Positions 26,544 to 34,779 of a stretch of 64,000 bases of DNA are shown here, piece by piece. The position numbers and the translations under genes were made by a program. The DNA lies in NCBI RefSeq assembly GCF_001636315.1, contig NZ_KV440949.1, positions 1,721,203 through 1,785,202 of the forward strand, given 5' to 3'. How positions within the stretch are numbered: position 1 is the stretch's first letter; each line of letters starts with the position of its first letter. This DNA is from Neobacillus mesonae (GTDB lineage Bacteria; Bacillota; Bacilli; Bacillales; Cytobacillaceae). The notes under the pieces are model-generated. The model did no database searches. It saw only the letters and a list, made by a program, of their open reading frames with translations, and was not told where the DNA came from.

Positions 26544-27782
26544 ATGTTATTCATGGGCCGGATATTGGACATTTATAATTCTTTTGTAAAAGAGGAGTTT
26601 GGGAGATTGCTAAGAAGAAAAAAATGGTTACTATTTATTCTAATTGGAGTCTTGTCTACATTACTTATGATTTGGTACAACCAAACAAAGGCGGTGAACG
26701 TAAAAGATTACGGTGCTGAGGGAGATGGTATTACGGATGATACAACGGCCATTGAGATGGCCATGCAGGACAGCCGTAACCATAAAATTTATTTTCCACC
26801 CGGTACATATAAAATTACGAGGGAAATAGCTATTCACGACGGGGTAGAAATAACAGGGGAACAGGCCGCCCTAAAAGCTGGTGCTGATTTATTTACGATG
26901 CTTCGTATTAAGGGACAGCATGTCCATATTGAAGGGATGACATTCAATGGAAGCAATACATCCCTAAGAGGGCTGACGATTGCCAATGGATCACGTTACG
27001 TTGTTATCTCCAATTGCCGTATCCACCATATAACACAGCCTGAAAACCCTTCCCTATCCCGTCTAACTGTCAGCGGGATTCGCATTGAGGGCGGAACAAG
27101 AAATATTAGCATTGATCATTGTAAAATTCAAAATGTCTTTGCCCGAAACCCCATTAAGGGCTGGGATCACTATGTAGCACGGGGAATTTTAATCAGCCCG
27201 GAACAGACACAGCAGCCTGCCGCTAAAAATATAACCATCAGTCATTCTTCCTTTACCAGCATTGGACCAAAGGATGATGGCGATGGCATTGTGATTCAGG
27301 GGTTTGATGAGGACGTTAATCTAAAAATTTTAAACAATATCTTTTCTTATAATCATAAAAGGGCAATAAAAATCCAATCCCCCGGCACGCTTATCAAAGG
27401 AAATAAAATTTACAACAATTTTTATAAAAATAATTTCTATACGACATACCCGGAAAATGATGCCTATGACATGTGGGCCGCCATTTCCGTATATGCAAGT
27501 AATACGACCATCGAAAAAAACACCATTACCGGCGTGGGCCGCTACGCAAGAGTGATTGATATATCTAATGCAAGCGATATTAAAATTATCAATAATGTGC
27601 TGAAGAACGGCTACAGAGGAACCAACCATGATTCATCAATGATCAGTATCACCTCCACCAAGTCAGGGGAGATTTTAAAAAACTTTACCATTCTCGATAA
27701 TACCTTTATTAACGGACGGTTCGGTGTTCTCGCTTCAAGCAAAATCACCAATCTAAAAGTTTGGAATAATAAATTGAATTAA
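26544..27782 (+). CDS. Membrane-anchored pectate-lyase-3 type beta-helix protein
   Basis: A 412-residue protein with an N-terminal basic stretch and one membrane helix (about 29-45, LLFILIGVLSTLLMIWY), then a right-handed parallel beta-helix. VNVKDYGAEGDGITDDTTAI (about 50-70) is the hallmark of the pectate-lyase-3/GH28-like superfamily. It is followed by repeated beta-helix turns (ISNCRIHHI, ISIDHCKI, ITISHSSF, LKILNNIF, TTIEKNTI, IKIINNVL, FTILDNTF). It probably binds or cuts a polysaccharide outside the cell. Its location a few kb from hasA makes capsule processing possible. Similar folds occur in phage tailspikes, but the membrane anchor and lack of phage genes argue against that. Start uncertain: ATG 26544 or 26553. 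Confidence 0.72.
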   Translation: MLFMGRILDIYNSFVKEEFGRLLRRKKWLLFILIGVLSTLLMIWYNQTKAVNVKDYGAEGDGITDDTTAIEMAMQDSRNHKIYFPPGTYKITREIAIHDGVEITGEQAALKAGADLFTMLRIKGQHVHIEGMTFNGSNTSLRGLTIANGSRYVVISNCRIHHITQPENPSLSRLTVSGIRIEGGTRNISIDHCKIQNVFARNPIKGWDHYVARGILISPEQTQQPAAKNITISHSSFTSIGPKDDGDGIVIQGFDEDVNLKILNNIFSYNHKRAIKIQSPGTLIKGNKIYNNFYKNNFYTTYPENDAYDMWAAISVYASNTTIEKNTITGVGRYARVIDISNASDIKIINNVLKNGYRGTNHDSSMISITSTKSGEILKNFTILDNTFINGRFGVLASSKITNLKVWNNKLN

Positions 27783-27830
27783 AAAGGGGTCAGTTCCTTG
27801 CTACTGTGCAGCAAGGGCTGGCCCCTTTTA
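27782..27830. terminator. Strong bidirectional terminator
   Basis: AAAAGGGGTCAGTTCCTTGCT, loop, AGCAAGGGCTGGCCCCTTTT, directly after the beta-helix gene stop and before the convergent swrC. It shares its GGGGTCAG arm with 12924-12971. Confidence 0.85.
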
Positions 27831-27873
27831 TTGAAAGTAATATAGGAATGATCTCACATACTTCCTAACCTTA

Positions 27874-30800
27874 TCAGTTTTCCTCTATATCTCTCCTATT
27901 CTTTTTGAATAGTTTGGATAAGATTTCGTATACGATTGGTACGACGATTAGTGTTAATAGCGTTGAACTTGTTAAACCGCCGATAACGGTGATCGCCAGA
28001 CCCTTTGATATCAACCCTCCGCCGCCTGCGCCGAGTGCGAGCGGCACGAGGGCGCCGATTGTAGCAATCGCTGTCATTAGGATAGGGCGAAGACGGGTTG
28101 CGCCGGCCTCAAGAATCGCTTCACGCATTGTCAGCCCAGCGCGTTCCATATGGATAATCCTGTCGACTAATACAATCGCGTTGGTGACAACAATCCCGAT
28201 TAACATCAATAGTCCCATCATGACAGAGACGGAAATGGTTTCGCCTGAAATCAGCAGACCGACAAAGGAGCCAATAACCGTAAACGGCAGCGAGAACAGG
28301 ACGGCAAATGGCGCGAGACCTTCACCGAATGTGACTACCAAAATGAAGTAGACAATGGCAATTGCTGCCAGCATTGCGGCACCGAGCTGGGTGAACGTTT
28401 CATTCATATCCGCCTGCACACCGGCGACTCCGACCGTTACCCCCTTAGGCAAGTCTAGTTTATCAATTTCCTTCTTCACATTGGATGTTACATTGGAAAC
28501 ATCTTTATCGGTAATTTTCCCTGAAACACTTGCAAAGTACTCCCCTTTACTGCGTGAAAGGGTGTTTAAGGTTGTTCCCTTTTTAACTGTAACAAGGTCA
28601 GAAAGCGGCATCGGTTTACCCAATGCTGTTGGAATCTGTGTTTTTAACATTTCATCAATTGATTTTGGCTTTTGCTTCGATTTTTCCTGCTGCACAATGA
28701 CATCTAAAGCATTGCCGTCTTTTTCAATCGTTGTTAACACATCTTGTTTTTGCATTGGATTTAACATCATCACAAGCTGACCCGCGGTTAAACCGTACTT
28801 GATCAATTCATCCTGCTGGACACGAAGAGTGTATTCAACGTAGGCATCCTCAGCACTGGAGGTCACGTCCTTGACGCCCTTCTGTTTCTTCATCACATCT
28901 TCTGCCATTTTGACAGATTTATTGAGCTTATTTATGTCTTCACTGTAGAAAGTGTAGCTGACTTCATTTTCCGCACCAGACATCGATGAGAAGTTCTGGC
29001 TTCTCCACTTGCCCGACTGACCGATATTTTTCACATAGTCCTCAATTTCATCTCGGACCTTCGGGAAGTTCTCCATATCCGGGTCAAAGATGAGGTACAT
29101 CAAGGCACCGCCACCGCCGCCGCCCATCATCACAGCGGTTTGATCGCCGGCTTCCGTAATGGATATTTGTACAATATCAATATCTTTACGCTTCAGCATT
29201 TGATCTTCGACGACTTTTACGTTTTCCATTGTTTCTTCCTTAAGCTCGCCGGCTTTCGGTGTATACGTTAAGTACATCACTTTATCTTCTTCACTGCCAA
29301 GGAAACTGAAGCCGATTAATGGTGTTAATGCCAAACTGCCGGCCAATAAAATAATCGCAAGCAGTGATGTAATGACTTTATGGTTCAAGCATTTTTCCAG
29401 GAACCATTTATACCATTGGGCAAGCTCGCCCGCCTCTTTATGACGTTTCGCCGTCTTCTCTCCGTAAAGCTTTTTCTTAAATAAGAAGTGTGACAATGCC
29501 GGTACGATGGTGATCGCTACAAGCAGCGAAGCGCCAAGTGCGAAGGCCATTGTCAAAGCAAACGGCGCGAACAGCTCGCCGACCATTCCGCCAACAAAAA
29601 TCAGCGGGGCAAAAACGGCAACCGTTACTAATGTAGATGATGCAATCGGCTTGAACATTTCGAGCGTTGCTTCACGGATAAGGGCACGTCCAGATAATTT
29701 TTCTTCTTTTAAATGGAGGCGCCGGTAAATATTTTCGACGACGACTATCGAGTCATCGATGACCCGGCCGATGGCAACGGTGATCGCCCCAAGCGTCATA
29801 ATGTTCAGGGTGATATCCATCCAGTGCAAAATCATTAGCGCCATAAAAATCGATACCGGGATCGAGATAATCGAAATAATCATTGATTTAAAGTCCCGCA
29901 GGAATAACAGAATGATTAATACAGCAATCAAACCGCCGAATACCGCTTTTTCGATCATCGTTGCGACTGATTCTTCGATTGGCTTCCCTTGGTCAAGGGT
30001 AACATTAATGACCAAGCCGTCAATTTTCGCTTTTTCATCCTTCGCTAACTCCTTAACCTTGTTAACGACATCAACCGTGTTTGCCTGCTGAGCTTTCACA
30101 ATTTGAATTGCAATCGCATCTTTGCCGTTTGTCCGGGAGATCGATTTTACTTTACCGACTAATTTCACGTCGGCAATATCGCTAAGTTTGACAAATGGCG
30201 AAGGGTTTTTAGCTGACGGCGTGACAGGAATCAGCATGTCCTTTAATTCCTTCATGGTCATGAATTTGCCGTCAATTGCAACCGCCTGCTCCCCTTCCTT
30301 GAACTCATAAAGTCCTAAAGAAACCGACATGTTGCTTGCCTTGATCATGTCCTTGACTTTATCTTCCGTTAAGCCAAGCTCTTCCATTTCTGCTTTTTTA
30401 TACGTCAGGTCCACTTCTTCGATATGCTGGCCTGTTATCGTGGCTGAGGCTACTCCTTCAATTTTCTCAATCTTTGGAAGCAGGCTTTCCTCGACTGTGG
30501 AGGTTAATTCTACTATGTCTTCTTTTGTGCTGCTGACGCTTAAGGCGACAACCGGCATCATATTCATGCTGATGGACGAAGTGGTCGGTTTTTCCGCCCC
30601 TTCAGGTAATTTTACATTATCTAACGCTGATTTTAATTCACGTTTCGCTTCATCCATGTCGATCCCGTATTCGTATTCCACCTGGATGCTCGACATGTTT
30701 GAATACGAGTTGGAATACACGGCCTTTACATGATCAAGACCTTCCACTGCTTTTTCAATCGGCATGGAGACGTCTTCCATTACTTTTTCGGGAGTAGCGC

Positions 30801-30960
30801 CAGGATAGACGTCAGTTACCATTAAGTATGGAATCGAGATATTCGGAATCGTCTCCATATTCATCCGCATTCCTGAATAAATCCCGGTTACCGTGATGAT
30901 AATGGTTAACAGCCATACTGCTAATTTATTCTTTATAACAAAATTGACAAACCCTTTCAC
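27874..30960 (-). CDS. swrC: RND efflux transporter, SwrC/AcrB family
   Basis: A proton-driven efflux pump of 1028 residues with 12 membrane helices and two large extracytoplasmic porter domains. The N-terminus VIKNKLAVWLLTIIITVTG and the IPNISIPYLMVTDVYPGATPE segment match the HAE1 family; helix 4 carries the proton-relay region GRVIDDSIVVVENIYR, with a second copy at GIVVTNAIVLVDRIIHME. It closely resembles B. subtilis SwrC (YerP), which exports surfactin and confers tolerance to it. A glycine-rich loop (MMGGGGGGALMY) lies in the second porter domain. The start is GTG 30960 (AGGT upstream). It is divergent from a TetR regulator through a shared operator, as yerO-swrC are in B. subtilis. Confidence 0.9.
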   Translation of the reverse strand: MKGFVNFVIKNKLAVWLLTIIITVTGIYSGMRMNMETIPNISIPYLMVTDVYPGATPEKVMEDVSMPIEKAVEGLDHVKAVYSNSYSNMSSIQVEYEYGIDMDEAKRELKSALDNVKLPEGAEKPTTSSISMNMMPVVALSVSSTKEDIVELTSTVEESLLPKIEKIEGVASATITGQHIEEVDLTYKKAEMEELGLTEDKVKDMIKASNMSVSLGLYEFKEGEQAVAIDGKFMTMKELKDMLIPVTPSAKNPSPFVKLSDIADVKLVGKVKSISRTNGKDAIAIQIVKAQQANTVDVVNKVKELAKDEKAKIDGLVINVTLDQGKPIEESVATMIEKAVFGGLIAVLIILLFLRDFKSMIISIISIPVSIFMALMILHWMDITLNIMTLGAITVAIGRVIDDSIVVVENIYRRLHLKEEKLSGRALIREATLEMFKPIASSTLVTVAVFAPLIFVGGMVGELFAPFALTMAFALGASLLVAITIVPALSHFLFKKKLYGEKTAKRHKEAGELAQWYKWFLEKCLNHKVITSLLAIILLAGSLALTPLIGFSFLGSEEDKVMYLTYTPKAGELKEETMENVKVVEDQMLKRKDIDIVQISITEAGDQTAVMMGGGGGGALMYLIFDPDMENFPKVRDEIEDYVKNIGQSGKWRSQNFSSMSGAENEVSYTFYSEDINKLNKSVKMAEDVMKKQKGVKDVTSSAEDAYVEYTLRVQQDELIKYGLTAGQLVMMLNPMQKQDVLTTIEKDGNALDVIVQQEKSKQKPKSIDEMLKTQIPTALGKPMPLSDLVTVKKGTTLNTLSRSKGEYFASVSGKITDKDVSNVTSNVKKEIDKLDLPKGVTVGVAGVQADMNETFTQLGAAMLAAIAIVYFILVVTFGEGLAPFAVLFSLPFTVIGSFVGLLISGETISVSVMMGLLMLIGIVVTNAIVLVDRIIHMERAGLTMREAILEAGATRLRPILMTAIATIGALVPLALGAGGGGLISKGLAITVIGGLTSSTLLTLIVVPIVYEILSKLFKKNRRDIEEN

Positions 30961-30978
30961 GATGACACCTGCCTTTAA

Positions 30979-31031
30979 TTGACGAATTCAACTCAATTAC
31001 CTATAATAATGACCGAGTAGTCATTTGTCAA
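30979..31031. promoter_or_regulatory. Overlapping divergent promoters and operator (swrC / tetR)
   Basis: Plus strand: TTGACG (30979-30984), 17 bases, TATAAT (31002-31007). Minus strand: TTGACA (31026-31031), 17 bases, TATTAT (31003-31008). The inverted repeat AATGAC-N6-GTCATT (31008-31025) fills the minus spacer and follows the plus -10, so one bound TetR dimer should block both promoters. Confidence 0.82.
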
Positions 31032-31056
31032 ACAAAAGACCATGGGAGCGGATCAT

Positions 31057-31890
31057 ATGTCAAAAAAACAACTAATCATGGAGACGGCCCTGGAGCTATT
31101 TGCAAAGCAGGGATTCGAGGCTACATCTGTACAACAAATCACCGACCAGTGCGGAATTTCCAAAGGCGCATTTTACTTATCGTTTAAATCAAAGGATGAA
31201 TTGATTTTCGCCTTGATTGATTATTTCATGATGCAGATTACTTCAGATATTGACCACATAGTCAGCCAAGCTGCGGACCAGGACCTTTTATACCAATTTT
31301 ACTATACGATTTATCAATCTTTTCATAAGCATTCCGATTTTGCAAAAGTCCTATTCAAGGAACAATCACAAACGTTCAATAAAGAACTGATTGTAAAAAT
31401 GCAGTACTACGATCAATTAATCTCGGACGCAATTCTATCCATGCTGGAACGCTTATATGGCGAGCGTATCGCCAGGATAAAATACGATTTGATGTATTGC
31501 ATTAAAGGGTTTATGAATACGTATTCCCAGTTATTTGTGTTTTATAATGTTCCATTGGATTTGAAGCTCTTGGCAGAGTCGCTTGTGGAAAAAACAAATC
31601 TGTTGGCGAAACACACGACTGTTCCATTTGTTTCAGACGAACTCGTGGAGATGTTTAAATTTAAGCAGCCCGCTGATAAAGCTGCGGCGAAGGAACAGCT
31701 GGCGGCTTTGCTAGATGAAAAAGTGGAAGAAATGGAAGATTCCATTGAAAAGGAATCTCTGCTGCTGCTTAAAGAGGAACTGCAGCAACCAAAGTTTCCG
31801 CCGGCGATTGTAAAAGGACTGATTGAAAACATCAGACAAAACCCTCATTGCAAATGGATTGCCTACCTGCTCCGCCGGTATTTTGCGTGA
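31057..31890 (+). CDS. TetR-family repressor of the swrC pump (YerO-like)
   Basis: A 277-residue repressor, long for TetR. The helix-turn-helix is at about 5-50: ETALELFAKQGFEATSVQQI followed by TDQCGISKGAFYLSFKSKDE. The rest is the ligand domain plus a charged C-terminal extension with coiled-coil character (LLDEKVEEMEDSIEKESLLL). ATG 31057 was chosen because GGGAG lies eight to nine bases upstream; an ATG 15 bases earlier has none. It is divergent from swrC with an operator between them, so it should repress both genes until pump substrate (a lipopeptide or similar) is bound. Confidence 0.87.
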   Translation: MSKKQLIMETALELFAKQGFEATSVQQITDQCGISKGAFYLSFKSKDELIFALIDYFMMQITSDIDHIVSQAADQDLLYQFYYTIYQSFHKHSDFAKVLFKEQSQTFNKELIVKMQYYDQLISDAILSMLERLYGERIARIKYDLMYCIKGFMNTYSQLFVFYNVPLDLKLLAESLVEKTNLLAKHTTVPFVSDELVEMFKFKQPADKAAAKEQLAALLDEKVEEMEDSIEKESLLLLKEELQQPKFPPAIVKGLIENIRQNPHCKWIAYLLRRYFA

Positions 31891-31947
31891 AGCATGGAGA
31901 CGGTTTTCTTGCTTCAATGCGAAGCGAGAGAACCGTCCCTGGCTTCA
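31888..31947. repeat. Large palindrome between tetR and gerC
   Basis: Two copies of the repeat arm face each other: TGAAGCATGGAGACGGTTTT and GAGAGAACCGTCCCTGGCTT. The palindrome starts in the tetR stop codon and ends in the Ger(x)C stop codon, so it fills the whole 60-base gap between the convergent genes. Confidence 0.8.
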
Positions 31948-33150
31948 TTCTTTTTGAATCTTGTTATAAGGAGAGTTCTTGATTGTTCCGATTCGGCGGA
32001 TTTTCACTTTAATGTTTAAGTCCACTTGCAGGTTTCTATAGTACTGTGGTTTCCAATTGTTTTTGATCTTTTTCCAATAATCTGGGTTTGAGCGGTGGAG
32101 GGCTTCGCCGAAACCGAAGATATCTGCGTTAAAATCTTTTTGCGATAATTTTAACGCAGCACGAATATTCCTTTTGATATCATTTTCAGTTTTGATTTCA
32201 AGGTCACGAATAGTTTGTGGATTCGTCAAATCGAGCGTCCTGCACTGTACATTGCCGACATTCGCTTCTGCCTCGTATCGGACAATTCCTTTTGGTTTCT
32301 CTTTTAAAAGTACCGTTTTTATATCTGATTTAGTCCTGACTAATTCAATCGCAGCTATTCCCTTTTCTGGACAAGGAACCTCTATCACAGTACTTTTAAC
32401 ATTTCCTAAAGCTTCATTTAGCCCTTTGCTTTCAGCCTCATATAACCAGCCGACCAGCCGGTCACCTTTGAAAATGCCAATGTCTTGGTACTTTAATCTT
32501 GTCCGGGGAACCGTTCGCTGGACATTTTCCAGCGCTTCTCCCTCCGCTTCATCGCCGGTGATAATAATTCCTGTTAATTTAGCATCCATTCCATCGCTTA
32601 TTAACTCAGAAATTAATTGATCTAGTGTAATCGTAATCGTCGGGGCCCATGCTTTTTGGGATGCCTCCAAGGAATCATATAGCTGATTGACGGGGATTTT
32701 CTCTAATTCTGTTAACACTTTTAAAATATCTCCGCCCCTTCTGCCTTTAGCTACAGTAATATAAAAGTCTGTCCGTAATTCCTGATCTCTTGTTAAAGAG
32801 TCTATAGACTCACCAATTCCTTCCCTGGCCAATTCCTCCCCATATACTAAAAATCGAAGATGGGAAAAATAGAGTTTTCTTGGGGATACGGTTGTAATCC
32901 TCCTAATTGCCTCAAAAAAAGTATCGCCTTTTTCTTGATACACGACTACCGGAACTTTCCCATCTCCCCCTTCCTTCGCTGCAATTTGTCCCGGATTTAC
33001 GACTTGAACGGTAATCAGATATTCATCATCTATCTTATCAATTGCCAATCCTACCACGATGGCGAGTTCGTTTAATTCCTTGCGGTTCCAACACCCAGTA
33101 AGGAGGAGTAATAGGCTTATCGAACAGAAGATAAGGAGGATTCGCTTCAT
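31945..33150 (-). CDS. Ger(x)C family spore germination lipoprotein
   Basis: C subunit of a GerA-type nutrient germinant receptor in the spore inner membrane. 401 residues: lipoprotein signal (MKRILLIFCSISLLLLLTGC, lipobox LTGC), then the three-domain GerC body starting WNRKELNELAIVVGLAIDK, with SPRKLYFSHLRFLVYGEELA and the C-terminal SNPDYWKKIKNNW motif typical of the family. ATG 33150 was chosen because AAAGGTG sits six bases upstream; an in-frame GTG three codons earlier overlaps that site. It is divergent from a small membrane protein and a GerB permease, rather than in the usual gerA-B-C operon. It should be expressed in the forespore; I did not identify a sigma-G promoter. Confidence 0.9.
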   Translation of the reverse strand: MKRILLIFCSISLLLLLTGCWNRKELNELAIVVGLAIDKIDDEYLITVQVVNPGQIAAKEGGDGKVPVVVYQEKGDTFFEAIRRITTVSPRKLYFSHLRFLVYGEELAREGIGESIDSLTRDQELRTDFYITVAKGRRGGDILKVLTELEKIPVNQLYDSLEASQKAWAPTITITLDQLISELISDGMDAKLTGIIITGDEAEGEALENVQRTVPRTRLKYQDIGIFKGDRLVGWLYEAESKGLNEALGNVKSTVIEVPCPEKGIAAIELVRTKSDIKTVLLKEKPKGIVRYEAEANVGNVQCRTLDLTNPQTIRDLEIKTENDIKRNIRAALKLSQKDFNADIFGFGEALHRSNPDYWKKIKNNWKPQYYRNLQVDLNIKVKIRRIGTIKNSPYNKIQKE

Positions 33151-33335
33151 TTGCTTCACCTTTTTCGAACTTTAGTCACCGTTTATACTCTCCAAAAGCT
33201 GGATACTTTACGCCATTAACGTTCGAAATTATTTTTTTAATAAAAATTCATTGGACCGCACAGGACGTTTATTTCCTTATCGGTATGGTGAATAATATAG
33301 GTGATAATTTAAAATGTGATTTTAGGAGTTTATAG

Positions 33336-33569
33336 ATGCTTGGAGTTGCCGGGGTCATAGCAGCAGCAGTAATCATTTTAATATTGGAAGTTCCCTATTT
33401 GATAAAGAAAAAGCTGAGAAGAGAAACATGGTTTTTTTCGTTTATACTATTATTCGCGGTAGGTATGGGCATTGCTGTAAGCTTGCAAGTTAATATACCG
33501 AACCCGCGCACTGGACTTACAATAATTTACAAACCATTTTATGAACTGCTGAATAAATGGCTGGAATAA
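33336..33569 (+). CDS. Small two-helix membrane protein of germination loci
   Basis: 77 residues with two membrane helices (about 2-20 and 30-50) separated by the basic loop IKKKLRRETWF, and a conserved-looking C-terminal part NIPNPRTGLTIIYKPFYELL. Small proteins of this shape are commonly found beside gerA-type genes and may be accessory (GerD/GerX-like) subunits. AGGAG lies seven bases before ATG. It is 69 bases upstream of a GerB permease on the same strand, so the two are co-transcribed. Confidence 0.68.
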   Translation: MLGVAGVIAAAVIILILEVPYLIKKKLRRETWFFSFILLFAVGMGIAVSLQVNIPNPRTGLTIIYKPFYELLNKWLE

Positions 33570-33638
33570 ATCCTTTAACATTCTTTCTATTCCATTTTCA
33601 TAATTAGTAATCAACCATTGATGGGAAGTTGAAATTTG

Positions 33639-34751
33639 GTGAATACTGTTAAAATTTCTGCTCGGCAATTTGCCATATTAGTGACATTATTTTCTACTGG
33701 GACAGCAATCTTGATTATTCCCGGGGCGATGGCTCAAGCAGCTGAACAGGATGCTTGGCTTGGCGCTTTCATTGGAACATGTACAAGTTTATTGCTAGTA
33801 GCATTATACAACTTGATTGGCAGAAAATACCCTACTTTGACCATCATAGAGATGAATGAAACCATTTTGGGTAAATGGATCGGTAAGCTGGTTTCTTTCT
33901 CATTGATATTCTTCTCCTTTTACGCATCAGCTATATCGCTTTCCGATGTTGGAAACTTCGTGTCAACTCAGCTGATGCCAGAAACACCAAATGCGGCAAT
34001 TCAAATTATTTTTGTTCTCATTGTCATTATGGGAATACGCCTTGGACTCGAAACCCTTGCCCGTTCAGCTGAAATCCTATTTGGCCTTTTTGTTGTTCTT
34101 TTTATTTTTGGAGCAGTCGTCGTATTACCCCAAGCTGAAATTAAGAATATTCAGCCCATGTTTGATTCAAGTATCAAACATATAATAAAATCAATTTTTA
34201 TTTATATTAGTATATTTTCCTTACCTTTAGTTGTCTTATTAATGATTTTTCCTAGTTGTGTACAACCATCCAAAAAAGCAGGTAAAAGTTTTTATATGGG
34301 GATTCTGCTGGCCGGTCTTTGCCTAAATATCATGATTGTTGTTACTACTATGGTTTTAGGTCCGTATTTGAGTGCTCATCAGATGTATGCCAGTTATGCT
34401 GTAGCTAGAATGATGAAGATAGGAGACTTCTTACAACGGGTGGAAGCCATCATTGCCGGCATGTGGATGATCTCCCTTTATTTTAAATTATCCCTTTATT
34501 TTTATGCTGTAGTTATTGGACTTGCTCAAACATTAAAACTACATGATCATCGCCCCCTAACATTACCAATTGGAATGGTTCTGCTAATTTTTTCTTTAAT
34601 CATTAATCCGAATGTAGTTATAGCTGATACTTTTAATGCGGAAGTTTGGCCAGTATATGCGTTAACATACGGATTCTTACTTCCCTTATTCCTTCTCGCT
34701 GTTCATTTAGTAAGAAGCATTATTCAGCGGAATAATAACCAAAAAAAGTGA
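33639..34751 (+). CDS. GerAB/GerKB-type spore germination permease
   Basis: B subunit of a germinant receptor, an APC-superfamily membrane protein with ten helices that binds the germinant. About 370 residues, family length. N-terminus VKISARQFAILVTLFSTGTA, with the unwound-helix region IPGAMAQAAEQDAWLGAFIG, then SAEILFGLFVVLFIFG, characteristic of the spore permease family. Start is uncertain: GTG 33639 or TTG 33636, both behind GGGAAG. It is convergent with the GerA-type gene and shares a terminator with it. Confidence 0.9.
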   Translation: MNTVKISARQFAILVTLFSTGTAILIIPGAMAQAAEQDAWLGAFIGTCTSLLLVALYNLIGRKYPTLTIIEMNETILGKWIGKLVSFSLIFFSFYASAISLSDVGNFVSTQLMPETPNAAIQIIFVLIVIMGIRLGLETLARSAEILFGLFVVLFIFGAVVVLPQAEIKNIQPMFDSSIKHIIKSIFIYISIFSLPLVVLLMIFPSCVQPSKKAGKSFYMGILLAGLCLNIMIVVTTMVLGPYLSAHQMYASYAVARMMKIGDFLQRVEAIIAGMWMISLYFKLSLYFYAVVIGLAQTLKLHDHRPLTLPIGMVLLIFSLIINPNVVIADTFNAEVWPVYALTYGFLLPLFLLAVHLVRSIIQRNNNQKK

Positions 34752-34779
34752 AGCTGCTAATGGGCAGCTTCACTTTTTT
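34741..34779. terminator. Bidirectional terminator between gerB and gerA genes
   Basis: AAAAAAAGTGAAGCTGC, loop TAATG, GGCAGCTTCACTTTTTT. Both stop codons lie inside the stem. Confidence 0.88.

Noticed and set aside
26544..27782. Beta-helix protein as a phage tailspike from a prophage remnant
   Set aside because: It has a membrane anchor and no phage structural, integrase or lysis genes nearby.
29111..29140. Glycine-codon run in swrC as a possible sequencing error or slippage site
   Set aside because: The frame continues correctly through it with full RND-family similarity; related SwrC proteins have glycine-rich loops here.
27905..30733. Series of long plus-strand ORFs opposite swrC
   Set aside because: Antisense shadows created by the codon bias of the RND pump gene; the serine/isoleucine-rich translations match no family.
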